A stretch of DNA of 64,000 bases from Bacteroidetes bacterium GWF2_33_16 (GTDB lineage Bacteria; Bacteroidota; Bacteroidia; Bacteroidales; UBA12077). Position 1 is the first letter of the stretch; the number at the start of each line of letters is the position of its first letter. The DNA lies in assembly GCA_001768565.1 (NCBI GenBank), contig MEOE01000014.1, forward strand, positions 210,267 to 274,266. Reading direction: 5' to 3'. Of this stretch, positions 8,316 through 16,601 are shown piece after piece. Made by a program: the position numbers and the translations under genes. Below the pieces are notes generated by a model that worked only from the letters and a program-made list of their open reading frames with translations, was not told the DNA's origin and did not search any database.

Positions 8316-8975
8316 ATGAAAAAAGTACTTGTGCTTGATGGAAGTACACGAAAACAAGGTAATACATCAATACTCATTGATCATTTTTTAAAGGGTGCAA
8401 AAGTCAATTCTGATTTCATTGAGCATGTTATTGCCAAAGATTTAAAAATTGATTATTGCAATGGTTGTTTACGATGTAATCTTATAAAACGCTGTTCAAT
8501 CTCAGGTGACGACTGGGCTGAATTAAGTCAGAAAATTGCCGAAGCTAATGTTTTGGTTTTTGCATCACCTATATATTTTCATTATGTTACAGCACCTTTA
8601 AAAAAGATAATAGACCGCTTTCGTTCATTGGTTCATGTTCAAATTACCGAGCAGGCGGTAAAACATACACCCTGGCAAAAATGGAATAAAGATTTTGTGT
8701 TGCTTTTATCTATGGGTTCATCCGACGATATTGACGCACAACCTGTTGTTGATTTGTTTGAATACATGAAAGAAGTTATGGGAGAAGAAAACCGATTGCA
8801 TGTTATTAAAGCCACCAGGTTAGCAGTAATAAAACAGATTACGAAAAACGAAGATGAACTCCATCAATTATATACAAAGTTGAATATACCCAAATATTTG
8901 GCCAAAGAAGATGTAATAAAAAATAATAGGATCCTTGAAAATTGTTTTGAATTGGGGAAAAACCTTACATTTTAG
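8316..8975 (+). CDS. Flavodoxin-family NAD(P)H-dependent oxidoreductase
   Basis: The 219-residue protein begins with a flavodoxin-like FMN phosphate loop, LDGSTRKQGNTS (residues 8-19). The strand FASPIYFHYVTAPLKKIIDR is typical of the NADPH-dependent FMN reductase and iron-sulfur flavoprotein group. Four cysteines are closely spaced: Cys48, Cys51, Cys54 and Cys60 (C-x2-C-x2-C-x5-C). This resembles the compact Fe-S binding motif of archaeal iron-sulfur flavoproteins, so it may carry a cluster next to FMN. It is coupled to the NTF2-like gene upstream. The electron acceptor is unknown. Confidence 0.75.
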   Translation: MKKVLVLDGSTRKQGNTSILIDHFLKGAKVNSDFIEHVIAKDLKIDYCNGCLRCNLIKRCSISGDDWAELSQKIAEANVLVFASPIYFHYVTAPLKKIIDRFRSLVHVQITEQAVKHTPWQKWNKDFVLLLSMGSSDDIDAQPVVDLFEYMKEVMGEENRLHVIKATRLAVIKQITKNEDELHQLYTKLNIPKYLAKEDVIKNNRILENCFELGKNLTF

Positions 8976-8989
8976 GCAAGCAAATAGCT

Positions 8990-9943
8990 TTATCTTAAAA
9001 TATAAATTGTATATCCGGCATAGGCAAACAAAAAAAGTGCAGCTTCCCAACGATCCAGTTTTTTCTTTTTGCCAGTAAACATAGCGATAAACAGAAATAC
9101 GGTTCCAAATAGTAATATAGATAAATCAAAATTAAAGCTTAAATGATAAGGTACAGGTCTAACAACTGCACTTACCCCAAGTATCAGGAAAATATTAAAA
9201 ATATTGGAACCAATAATATTTCCTACAGCAATGTCATTGTTCTTCCTAAATGCTGCTACAGCTGATGTTGCCAGCTCAGGGAGCGATGTTCCCAAAGCAA
9301 CAATGGTGAGACTAATTACTTTTTCACTTATCCCTATCGACTGAGCAATCTCTATTGCACTATTTACAATTAATTTTCCGCCAATAACTAAGGCTGCAAT
9401 TCCAATAATAATTAATCCCCATATTGCCCAGTTACTTTTAATTATAGATTCAGGTTGTGGTAAATTCTTATCTTTTTGTGTTTGTCGATATATATATATA
9501 AGGAATAAAACAAAAAAGATAAGCAAAATAAACCCATCAATACGACTTACAAAATTTAATGAATTTGGATTAATAAATTGATCATTAGCAAGAAATAGTA
9601 AAACCAAAGCTGCCAGAAGTGAAAATGGAATTTCTTTCCATACAGTGCTTCTTTGCACAACAAGAGGTGTGATTAATCCGGCAATTCCCAAAATAACTAA
9701 TAAATTAATGAGGTTGCTCCCGATAATATTGCCAAAAACAATATCGGGATGTTTTTCGAACGAAGCAATTGTATTTACTACTAATTCTGGAGCAGATGTT
9801 CCAAAAGCAACAATAGTCAAACCTATTATTAATTCTGAAATATTAAATTTTCTTGCCAATGAAGATGATCCTTTTACCATCCAGTCGGCACCTTTGATTA
9901 AAAGGACTAACCCCAAAATCAGGTAGAAAATTGTTAAAATCAT
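8990..9943 (-). CDS. Calcium/sodium antiporter, YrbG/CaCA family
   Basis: The 317-residue inner-membrane protein has about ten hydrophobic helices arranged as two inverted halves. Each half has the ion-binding alpha-repeat: GTSAPELVVN with GNIIGSNLINLLVILG in the first, and GTSLPELATS with GNIIGSNIFNIFLILG in the second. The conserved acidic residue of each repeat is present. These are hallmarks of K+-independent Na+/Ca2+ exchangers of the YrbG group. It is followed 31 bases upstream on the same strand by the PsiE-like gene, so the two may share a transcript. Confidence 0.9.
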   Translation of the reverse strand: MILTIFYLILGLVLLIKGADWMVKGSSSLARKFNISELIIGLTIVAFGTSAPELVVNTIASFEKHPDIVFGNIIGSNLINLLVILGIAGLITPLVVQRSTVWKEIPFSLLAALVLLFLANDQFINPNSLNFVSRIDGFILLIFFVLFLIYIYRQTQKDKNLPQPESIIKSNWAIWGLIIIGIAALVIGGKLIVNSAIEIAQSIGISEKVISLTIVALGTSLPELATSAVAAFRKNNDIAVGNIIGSNIFNIFLILGVSAVVRPVPYHLSFNFDLSILLFGTVFLFIAMFTGKKKKLDRWEAALFLFAYAGYTIYILR

Positions 9944-9974
9944 ATTTTATGATATTTTGATTTGTTTGGTTGAA

Positions 9975-10442
9975 TTATTCATCTTTCCCCTGTTCTTTTT
10001 CATGTTCCAGGTTTTCTTCCTTTTTATTCAAATCGCAAACCAGTAAACCCGATTTTTTTATTAAATAGTAGGCAACTGAAAGAGAAATTACAAGTACACC
10101 AATTCCCATTATTAATTCACCTGATAGTTGTTCAATTTTTAAAACAACCACTTTCCTCGCAATAGCTATAATTGCGACCAATACAACAACTTCGACATGT
10201 ACAACATTTCTACGAAGATATACTTTAATCGTATCGAGCAACTCAATTCCTATTAGAACTAGTAAAAAAACTCCAAACAAATCCATGAGGTTGTCTAAAT
10301 CAATAAGCAGATAGTTTGAATTAAGGATGTTTTTAACAAGATAATAGCCTAACTCAATTGTAGCCAGAATTAAAATTATGACCATCATTCCAATAAGAGC
10401 GTAAATAATAAATTTTTCAATGAAAGTAGCAATTTTATTCAT
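9975..10442 (-). CDS. PsiE-like membrane protein
   Basis: The 155-residue protein has four predicted membrane helices and a charged C-terminal tail rich in Glu and Lys. The block GIELLDTIKVYLRRNVVHVEVVVLVAIIAIARKVVVL is, in its spaced pattern, characteristic of the phosphate-starvation-inducible PsiE family (PF06146). No biochemical role is established for that family. It lies just upstream of the Na/Ca exchanger gene on the same strand and diverges from the chorismate mutase fragment gene. Confidence 0.75.
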   Translation of the reverse strand: MNKIATFIEKFIIYALIGMMVIILILATIELGYYLVKNILNSNYLLIDLDNLMDLFGVFLLVLIGIELLDTIKVYLRRNVVHVEVVVLVAIIAIARKVVVLKIEQLSGELIMGIGVLVISLSVAYYLIKKSGLLVCDLNKKEENLEHEKEQGKDE

Positions 10443-10548
10443 TACCAGATTTTTTTTGTTAACATCTAATTCGCTTTACCATGCTAAGATATAGAAATTT
10501 AATTACTTTTTAAATACGAGTATTTTAATATAGTTTCGTTGCATAGCA

Positions 10549-10977
10549 ATGGATATTAATTTTAACGGACTTATGATTGAAGTGCATCACAATCCTGAAG
10601 AAGCGTGGAGTGAATCAAAGCAACAGATTACACCAAATGAATTTATTGAGGTTATTAAAAATCTAAGGTTCCCAGTTACAATTAATTTTGATCAAAGGAT
10701 TCAGAAAGAACTCGAAAATTATCGATGTGAGATTGATATTATCGATAGCGAATTGCTGAGTTTATTCCATTCGAGAATGCAGGTTGTAGATCAGATTGGT
10801 AGTTTTAAAAGGAAACACAATCTAACAATTTTGCAAAAAGACAGGTGGTACGAATTATTGCGGCGTGGCATTGATGTCGGAAATCGCAAAGGATTGAGCA
10901 AACGATTTATTGAGCGAGTTTTTAAAGCCATACATCAGGAATCTATTGCTCATCAATCGAAAATTATTAGGAATTAA
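10549..10977 (+). pseudogene. Truncated DAHP synthase/chorismate mutase fusion
   Basis: The 142-residue frame starts in the last barrel strand of a type I-beta DAHP synthase (residues 7-30: GLMIEVHHNPEEAWSESKQQ). It continues into a complete type II chorismate mutase domain (about 50-140: LENYRCEIDIIDSELL, IGSFKRKHN, KDRWYELL). Full-length Bacteroidetes fusions are about 350 residues; the first 200 or more, including the barrel and most of its active site, are missing. Where family members usually have SD after the last strand this copy has SE, affecting a metal-ligand position known from Thermotoga DAHP synthase. No clear ribosome site precedes the ATG. It could be a decayed duplicate or a living stand-alone mutase. 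Confidence 0.75.
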
Positions 10978-11001
10978 AACAAAATTACAATTGTTTCTTG
11001 G

Positions 11002-11034
11002 CATGATGGATAGCCTTCTGAACTATCCATCGTG
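11002..11034. terminator. Hairpin between convergent genes
   Basis: The arms CATGATGGATAG and CTATCCATCGTG pair over 12 positions with one wobble, around a 9-nt loop. The hairpin lies between two convergent stops (10977 and 11053). It lacks a long T-run, so its terminator role is inferred from position. Confidence 0.45.
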
Positions 11035-11052
11035 TTAATAATTAATAATCAG

Positions 11053-12657
11053 TTACTCCATAAGTTCGAACAGAAGGGTGTTTTCTGTTTTAGATATCAG
11101 ATGGTAGTATTTTGAAATTTTTTCAATTGATTGCTGAGCACATTTATTTTTATTTATTTCACTTTGCTTGCCTAAAATAAAAATGAAATTTACCGGGTAT
11201 TTCATAGTGCTTAATGAATTTGTCTTCCAGTCAGTACAGAAATCATCTTTGGAATTATTACCAATTGTAGTATTTGGAAAATTATCGTTCCATTTTAAAG
11301 GGAAGTATCCAGTTCCACACTCATAGTTCTCTAAAATAACCAAAGGTTTATCTATTCCAAGATAATTCGATAAGTGACCATGTATCCAGTTTGTAGAAAA
11401 ATTCATAGGTAGAACAACGGTATTTTCTTTAATCAATTTAGCTTGATTATTAATCTCAATGGCAAGAAAATTTAATCTTCGAACTTGCTTTAAGTAGTAG
11501 TAGTTTAAACCTGAATTGGCAATAAAAATAAGTGTAATAGAGATTATTAAAACCCATTTATTGTATGATCTGGTAGCAATCCAAACAATAAAAAATAAAA
11601 ACAACAACAAACCCATGCGTACCGAAAAATAACCTGAATATCCGTTAGAATCGGGCATGAAGAAATAAAACAAGAGCAATAAAAAAGAGAAAGCAAGCCA
11701 TAAATCATTTTGTTTAACAGATGTAATTATAAAATTTGTAAAACCAGATTTTAGTTTTACTAATTGCATAACCATTTGAACCAGTGTTATAATAGTAAGT
11801 ATTACTATTAAATAAAATAAGATATGTGTATAAACAGTTTCGTGATCAAAATTAAAAACAATCGTTGGCCTAATATCCCGAATCCATTTTAATAATTCGA
11901 TTTTTGGTATGTATGAATAATTGAATGCTTTTCTTGAGGCAAGAAATATAAAGCTTAATATGATTCCAAGGCCTGATGTGAAAATGATAACTGTAATTCT
12001 TTTTAAAAATTGCTGAAAAGATTGACTGCCTGATGTTTTTTCATAATCATCAAATAGTTGTGTTAATATAATTACTCCTGTTGCCAAAATTGAAATTAGG
12101 AATACAAATACATGCGAAAAATATAGAGTAGTAAATAGAATAAAAAGAAGAATAATATTCACAGGTTTTAATGTTTTCTGCACCTTTATCCAAAAAGCAA
12201 GTAGTAAAAATAATAAAATCAGAGCAAGGCTAAAATTGTAAAATCCAAGGAAGAAAGTAAATGAATAACAGAAAGGGAAAATAAAATAGGAAAGCAAATA
12301 ATTTTCAGGGCTAATACTTTTAATAAACCATCTGAAGCTTAAAGGTAAAAATACCAGATACAATGTAACGAGAGTTTTTTCTGCCAACCATCCTGGTAAG
12401 AATGAGTTTAATGATGAAAGAATAAAATGTCCGCTCCAGTTGGGGAGTAACTCTTTTGTAATTTGATAAAAATTAGCAAGAAATGATGAATCGCCTAAAA
12501 CCATATTATATATCAGATTTGCATTATGCAAATGAGCTGGTCCATCGAGTGTTGGTAAATACTTAAATAGAAATACAGGTATTAAATTTAGGAATAAGAA
12601 TCCTGCAAATAAGTATAACTCAAATTTATTTACAAAATGCTCGTTTTTGAGTATCAT
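11053..12657 (-). CDS. Polytopic membrane protein, GT-C glycosyltransferase-like
   Basis: The 534-residue protein has about eleven to thirteen hydrophobic helices and a C-terminal soluble tail of about 130 residues. A first extracytoplasmic loop contains LPTLDGPAHLHNANL with Asp38. An acidic residue in that loop is the catalytic hallmark of GT-C enzymes such as PMT/ArnT, which use lipid-linked sugars. Beyond this layout I see no family-specific motif, so membrane glycosyltransferase is a suggestion only. It stands alone between a convergent neighbour and a 135-base gap. Confidence 0.5.
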   Translation of the reverse strand: MILKNEHFVNKFELYLFAGFLFLNLIPVFLFKYLPTLDGPAHLHNANLIYNMVLGDSSFLANFYQITKELLPNWSGHFILSSLNSFLPGWLAEKTLVTLYLVFLPLSFRWFIKSISPENYLLSYFIFPFCYSFTFFLGFYNFSLALILLFLLLAFWIKVQKTLKPVNIILLFILFTTLYFSHVFVFLISILATGVIILTQLFDDYEKTSGSQSFQQFLKRITVIIFTSGLGIILSFIFLASRKAFNYSYIPKIELLKWIRDIRPTIVFNFDHETVYTHILFYLIVILTIITLVQMVMQLVKLKSGFTNFIITSVKQNDLWLAFSFLLLLFYFFMPDSNGYSGYFSVRMGLLLFLFFIVWIATRSYNKWVLIISITLIFIANSGLNYYYLKQVRRLNFLAIEINNQAKLIKENTVVLPMNFSTNWIHGHLSNYLGIDKPLVILENYECGTGYFPLKWNDNFPNTTIGNNSKDDFCTDWKTNSLSTMKYPVNFIFILGKQSEINKNKCAQQSIEKISKYYHLISKTENTLLFELME

Positions 12658-12792
12658 ACATTAGAATTGGTTATTATGATCAAAGATCATAAAATAAATG
12701 GAGAATTATTTGATCAGGGACAGATATTTGAATTGTACTGTTTTAAATATTAACTTCTGATTACTTATTTTATTAAGTTTATTTAGGAGTAA

Positions 12793-13503
12793 TTATACTT
12801 GACTAACCAGATTCTTAAGATTTTCCTCAAATTTTTTCGATGTATAGTTCGAATTAAAATCTGAATTTCTTATTATTGTTCCATCCAGATAATTAAAATA
12901 ACCTTTAATAAATTGTCTTGGGCAAGTATAAACCTCTTCAGAATTATCATCAGTATAATGAGGTACTTCGGTTAGTACTTGTTCAACAGCTATGTTTTTA
13001 GCTTTTATTTTTGATAACTCCTGTGTATAATGGTTGAATATTTTCTTCGAAATACTTATTACAATTACGTACTCCCCAAATTGTTTGTGCTCGTTATGTC
13101 TATGTATTAAATAAAGTTTATCGTTAAAAACCAATTCGGCTGTTTTATAAAACGAATTTACAAATTTAAAACCTCCATCAAGAATTTCATTTGCTACAGC
13201 TTTGGTTCGGGTATAGTGTAAATAAATCTTAACATCTTCTTTATCTCCAAATAGGAATTCATAAATATCATCATTTAAAAATTTATCCTTAAGAGATTTT
13301 TTATTGAAATTATCAATATAATCAGATGATTCTGATTTACTCCATTCTTCTTCTTTCTTTTGTAGTCGAGAAATGTATGATTCGAGAATATGATTTTTTT
13401 TAGCCAATCGTAGCTGAAGGTAAAGAATATATACCAACAAAATGATAATAAGGAATAGCTCCAAATTGGTTGCAAAAAACTGTCCAGATAAGATTGTTGA
13501 CAT
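12793..13503 (-). CDS. Membrane-anchored protein of unknown function
   Basis: The 236-residue protein has one membrane helix (about 13-32), a short coiled linker, and a soluble domain from about residue 75. That domain opens with IYLHYTRTKAVANEILDGG. A His-Tyr-Thr strand followed by a helix and Gly occurs at the start of several ADP-ribosyltransferase-like folds. Later segments are HRHNEHKQFGEYVIVISI and CPRQFIKGYFN. No complete catalytic triad can be defended, so the function remains open. It is a single gene. Confidence 0.5.
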   Translation of the reverse strand: MSTILSGQFFATNLELFLIIILLVYILYLQLRLAKKNHILESYISRLQKKEEEWSKSESSDYIDNFNKKSLKDKFLNDDIYEFLFGDKEDVKIYLHYTRTKAVANEILDGGFKFVNSFYKTAELVFNDKLYLIHRHNEHKQFGEYVIVISISKKIFNHYTQELSKIKAKNIAVEQVLTEVPHYTDDNSEEVYTCPRQFIKGYFNYLDGTIIRNSDFNSNYTSKKFEENLKNLVSQV

Positions 13504-13669
13504 CTATTTTTTAAAAAATTTATTAAAGATATTTAAAATGATTGATTTATAAAAATTTATAATTCACTTAAAAATATTTTTATATCCTATAACGCAACAG
13601 AAGCTAAATAGTTGATAAACTGCTGGTAATTTTTTAACCAAATTATTTTCCTAAATAATAGAATTGGGA

Positions 13670-14416
13670 CTATAAAATCCTATACGAAGCACCAATATTT
13701 AATCTAACTTGATACATTTCATAATCAATATTATCAAAACTTGGTTTAAAAATACTTTTAAAGCCCACCTGAATTCGACCATACAGATTCATTTTTTCGG
13801 TCAATTTATAACGGTATCCGAGCAGTATTCCATAATCGTAATTGTCTAGATATTTGCTAAATGGATAACTCGTGCTGGCATTTCCAGGTAATATTGCATT
13901 ATCAGTTATACTTTTATCTGCATTAATTACTCCGTCGGTTGCATCAGTATCAAAATTTCCTTCAAGAATAATCGAATAATATATCCCAAAAACTACTGCT
14001 CTGCTATCGCGTAATTGATAAATTCCAAATAGAGGGAATTCAACCATTCTTAGTTCTACATCGGTATATGTGTCACCTGAAAAATATAATGTTGACCCAT
14101 CACCGGGATAATATGCCTGACTGATAACTTTAGCATCGGCAGTAAAGGATATAACTCTATAATTTACTTCTGTAGCTATTTTCCAATTTTCATAAATTGG
14201 ATATTCGGCTCCTATACCTAAAAAAGGATATGGCTCAGGTGTTCCTCCAGCATCATCAGGAATATCAGAAAAGGGAAATGGGACAGCTCCACCAAGATCA
14301 ACACCAAGTGCTGGATAAATTATTAGTTTTCGTTCTTGCGCTTTACTTCCAGAAGGATTAAAACAAATAAAGAGTAGACTCAACATAGTAACTAAAGGTA
14401 CATATCTTTTTATCAT
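13670..14416 (-). CDS. Outer-membrane beta-barrel protein
   Basis: The 248-residue protein has a signal peptide ending near SKAQ (residue 26). It is built of alternating strands with repeated Tyr/Gly turns, such as YEIYENWKI-type and DYGILLGYRYKL segments, and ends in VRLNIGASYRIL, a typical outer-membrane C-terminal strand. Small eight- to ten-stranded barrels of this sort are common in Bacteroidetes. It is directly downstream of the PCMD lipoprotein gene (one base between the frames), so the two are very likely made together. Ligand and role are unknown. Confidence 0.6.
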   Translation of the reverse strand: MIKRYVPLVTMLSLLFICFNPSGSKAQERKLIIYPALGVDLGGAVPFPFSDIPDDAGGTPEPYPFLGIGAEYPIYENWKIATEVNYRVISFTADAKVISQAYYPGDGSTLYFSGDTYTDVELRMVEFPLFGIYQLRDSRAVVFGIYYSIILEGNFDTDATDGVINADKSITDNAILPGNASTSYPFSKYLDNYDYGILLGYRYKLTEKMNLYGRIQVGFKSIFKPSFDNIDYEMYQVRLNIGASYRIL

Positions 14417-14417
14417 C

Positions 14418-15473
14418 TTACTCAGAATATATTAATTCAAGATCGTTAATAATTAATGTACTGCCCACAGCACCTGTCCAATAGTCACCATCCTTACTCG
14501 ATGTAAAAACAACAGTAATATGGGTTGGATTTAAAGTGCTGGTATAAATAAAATCAACAATCTGCTCTGTAAAATCAATTCCTGTAGTTGATGAAACAAA
14601 ATTTGCACGACCAATTTCTAAAACCTGATCTCCTGATCGCTGCTCGAGGATAGCGTAAATATTACATTGATCTTCACCCTCAAGATGTTCAATAGTAAAT
14701 CCACCAAAAAGATTTGTGGGATTGAGGAGTGTAGCCCTAATGTAATCATCACCAGCAGTATATTTAAACTTAAATTTCATTGATGTTGGTTTCCAGTAAA
14801 AAGGGATTCCAAAATCTGTCGCTGCCTTTGGATTTGTTGGATTAGAAATAGCTCCTTTAATATTGAATTTTCCGGTAAACAACGTACCAGCTGCAACTGG
14901 AACAGGTCCGGCAGCATCTGTTTTTATTAGAGCCATTGAATCTTCGTCAATTACATAAGGCAAAGTATTAAAAATTGCATACGTGCTTGTTCCGGCGTTC
15001 GCTGATGCCCATAAAGCTGAATTATATGAGCTGCCAACTTCGTGATATCCAACTGAAGAAGTTATTTGAACGGTATACCATTTTTGAAAATTTGAATTCT
15101 GAATTTGCTTGTGAATTAGTTGCAGATTCCATATTTCTTTTTTACCATCTTCACTTGTAACCTCATAACTTATATAGTCATCAGGATGATTAAAAGTTAT
15201 TGCTTCGCCTGATTTAGGGTTAATTTTTGCACCAGATGAAATTTTTATTGTTGGTGTAATTGTAATAGGAAAAATAGTCTCAATGTCGGTATTTGAAAAG
15301 GCAACAAATATCTTTTTATATACCTTGTCGATAACAATGTTTTCTTGAATAAAGTTTTGATTACTTATTGCTGCAATTGAAAAATCAATAATATCATTTT
15401 TATCAGATTTCTCTTCATCGCACGATTGAATAATCAAAAATGGTAATACCAGTAAAAAGAATAGCTTTCTCAT
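14418..15473 (-). CDS. PCMD-domain lipoprotein
   Basis: Started at the ATG at 15473 (MRKLFFLLVLPF), the protein has 351 residues with lipobox IIQSC; the longer frame adds only 14 unlikely residues. An N-terminal immunoglobulin-like segment ends in ITFNHPDDYISYEVTSEDG. It is followed by the putative carbohydrate metabolism domain (PCMD, PF13201): PVAAGTLFTGKF, GIPFYWKPTSMKFKFKY, and a C-terminal TLIINDLELIY. The PCMD fold is jelly-roll-like and is found on Bacteroidetes surface lipoproteins; sugar binding is suspected but not shown. It is paired with the barrel protein gene that follows. Confidence 0.8.
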   Translation of the reverse strand: MRKLFFLLVLPFLIIQSCDEEKSDKNDIIDFSIAAISNQNFIQENIVIDKVYKKIFVAFSNTDIETIFPITITPTIKISSGAKINPKSGEAITFNHPDDYISYEVTSEDGKKEIWNLQLIHKQIQNSNFQKWYTVQITSSVGYHEVGSSYNSALWASANAGTSTYAIFNTLPYVIDEDSMALIKTDAAGPVPVAAGTLFTGKFNIKGAISNPTNPKAATDFGIPFYWKPTSMKFKFKYTAGDDYIRATLLNPTNLFGGFTIEHLEGEDQCNIYAILEQRSGDQVLEIGRANFVSSTTGIDFTEQIVDFIYTSTLNPTHITVVFTSSKDGDYWTGAVGSTLIINDLELIYSE

Positions 15474-15632
15474 GTTATATGTTTTATTTATGGTAAAAAT
15501 ATAAAATCCAAACAATAATACGATGATTCTTAATTAAATTTGATCAGGATGTTATGACTAGATTCTATCTGTTTTTATTAATAATCTTAAGCTCTAGGTC
15601 TAAAATTGCTGTTATTTTTAAATGAACCTATT

Positions 15633-15923
15633 TTATTTATCTTCTTCTTTTTGGTATAGATTAGAAACTTTGGCCACCATGTGTGCTGATATAGGAGAAA
15701 GAAAAATCAATACATGAAAAATAAGAAAAGATATTAAAAGAACCTCCCATGTAAAATATATAAGATTTACTGCAATAAGGAGCAATAGAAAAGCAAATGA
15801 TGATACTTTAGTAACCACATGCATTCTGGAAAATAAACTATTAAAGCTCACAATTCCAATAGATGCAATCAGAATTATAAGTGCACTTAAAAGGATTAAT
15901 ATTCCTGCTACTATTTCAATCAT
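15633..15923 (-). CDS. mnhG: Mrp Na+/H+ antiporter subunit G
   Basis: With the start at the ATG at 15923 (MIEIVAGIL), the protein has 96 residues and three membrane helices, the normal size for MnhG/MrpG. SLFSRMHVVTKVSSF corresponds to the conserved FPDxxTRxHAxTK region of the family. Its start overlaps the mnhF stop by eight bases. It is the last gene of a complete A-to-G Mrp operon. The subunit is needed for assembly of the multi-subunit cation/proton antiporter. Confidence 0.88.
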   Translation of the reverse strand: MIEIVAGILILLSALIILIASIGIVSFNSLFSRMHVVTKVSSFAFLLLLIAVNLIYFTWEVLLISFLIFHVLIFLSPISAHMVAKVSNLYQKEEDK

Positions 15924-16212
15924 TATCACTTTGTTTTTTATATAAGTACCGAACAATTATCATGGATCCAAAAACCAAAAGAAACGATATTGTTAACACC
16001 ACATCGAGAAGCATTGGTTCTTTTGAGTAGAATATATCACAAATAATAATTCCTACAATAATAAATGCAATCTGATCGAGAGCAACCACTCTGTCGGGCA
16101 GACTGGGGCCTTTAAACAATCGATATAATGGAAATAGCAGGCTAATTGTCATTATCCATAGCGCTACGATTGAAGCTTTTTCCAGAAATATAGTGCCTGA
16201 TTCTATCATCAT
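15916..16212 (-). CDS. mnhF: Mrp Na+/H+ antiporter subunit F
   Basis: The 98-residue protein has three membrane helices. The motif GPSLPDRVVALDQIAF after the first helix is the family signature of MnhF/MrpF (GPxxxDRVxAxD). It overlaps mnhG and lies 17 bases after mnhE. It acts within the inner-membrane Mrp complex that exchanges Na+ for protons. Confidence 0.92.
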   Translation of the reverse strand: MMIESGTIFLEKASIVALWIMTISLLFPLYRLFKGPSLPDRVVALDQIAFIIVGIIICDIFYSKEPMLLDVVLTISFLLVFGSMIIVRYLYKKQSDND

Positions 16213-16229
16213 TATCTCTCTTTTCTTTC

Positions 16230-16601
16230 CTAAAATAATAATTGCCGATTACTAAAAATTCTAAGTAACAGTAATTCAATCTTATTTGTTGTTTTATAAA
16301 AATCGTCTCTATCATTCGAATTCAACAGATGTACGAATATAATACTATGATCATCAGATAAATCGGTGCTTAACGACCCAGGGGTCATACTGATTAAATT
16401 AAACAGTAAAATAATATGCCAGGGATTATTACTTTGTATATGATATTCAATAACTTCCTCGTTTTCGCCACGATATCCCTTTATTACCAGCCATCCTACA
16501 ATCCACCCTGCATTAATTATTTTGTAACAAAAATAAAAAAAGAGCATAATCAGGTTTATAAGTCTGACAGTATATTTTAATATGGTTTGTGCTATTCTCA
16601 T
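16230..16601 (-). CDS. mnhE: Mrp Na+/H+ antiporter subunit E
   Basis: The 123-residue protein has two N-terminal membrane helices and a cytoplasmic tail. The line ISMTPGSLSTDLSDD is the conserved TPGT-like segment of MnhE, followed by an HLLNSND strand as is usual. It is somewhat shorter than typical MnhE (about 150-160 residues), mainly at the C terminus. Its start overlaps the mnhD stop by four bases, showing tight coupling. Confidence 0.88.
   Translation of the reverse strand: MRIAQTILKYTVRLINLIMLFFYFCYKIINAGWIVGWLVIKGYRGENEEVIEYHIQSNNPWHIILLFNLISMTPGSLSTDLSDDHSIIFVHLLNSNDRDDFYKTTNKIELLLLRIFSNRQLLF

Noticed and set aside
12672..12692. TTATGATC/GATCATAA hairpin upstream of the 534-residue membrane protein gene
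   Set aside because: No T-run or promoter context makes a role clear; could be chance in AT-rich DNA.
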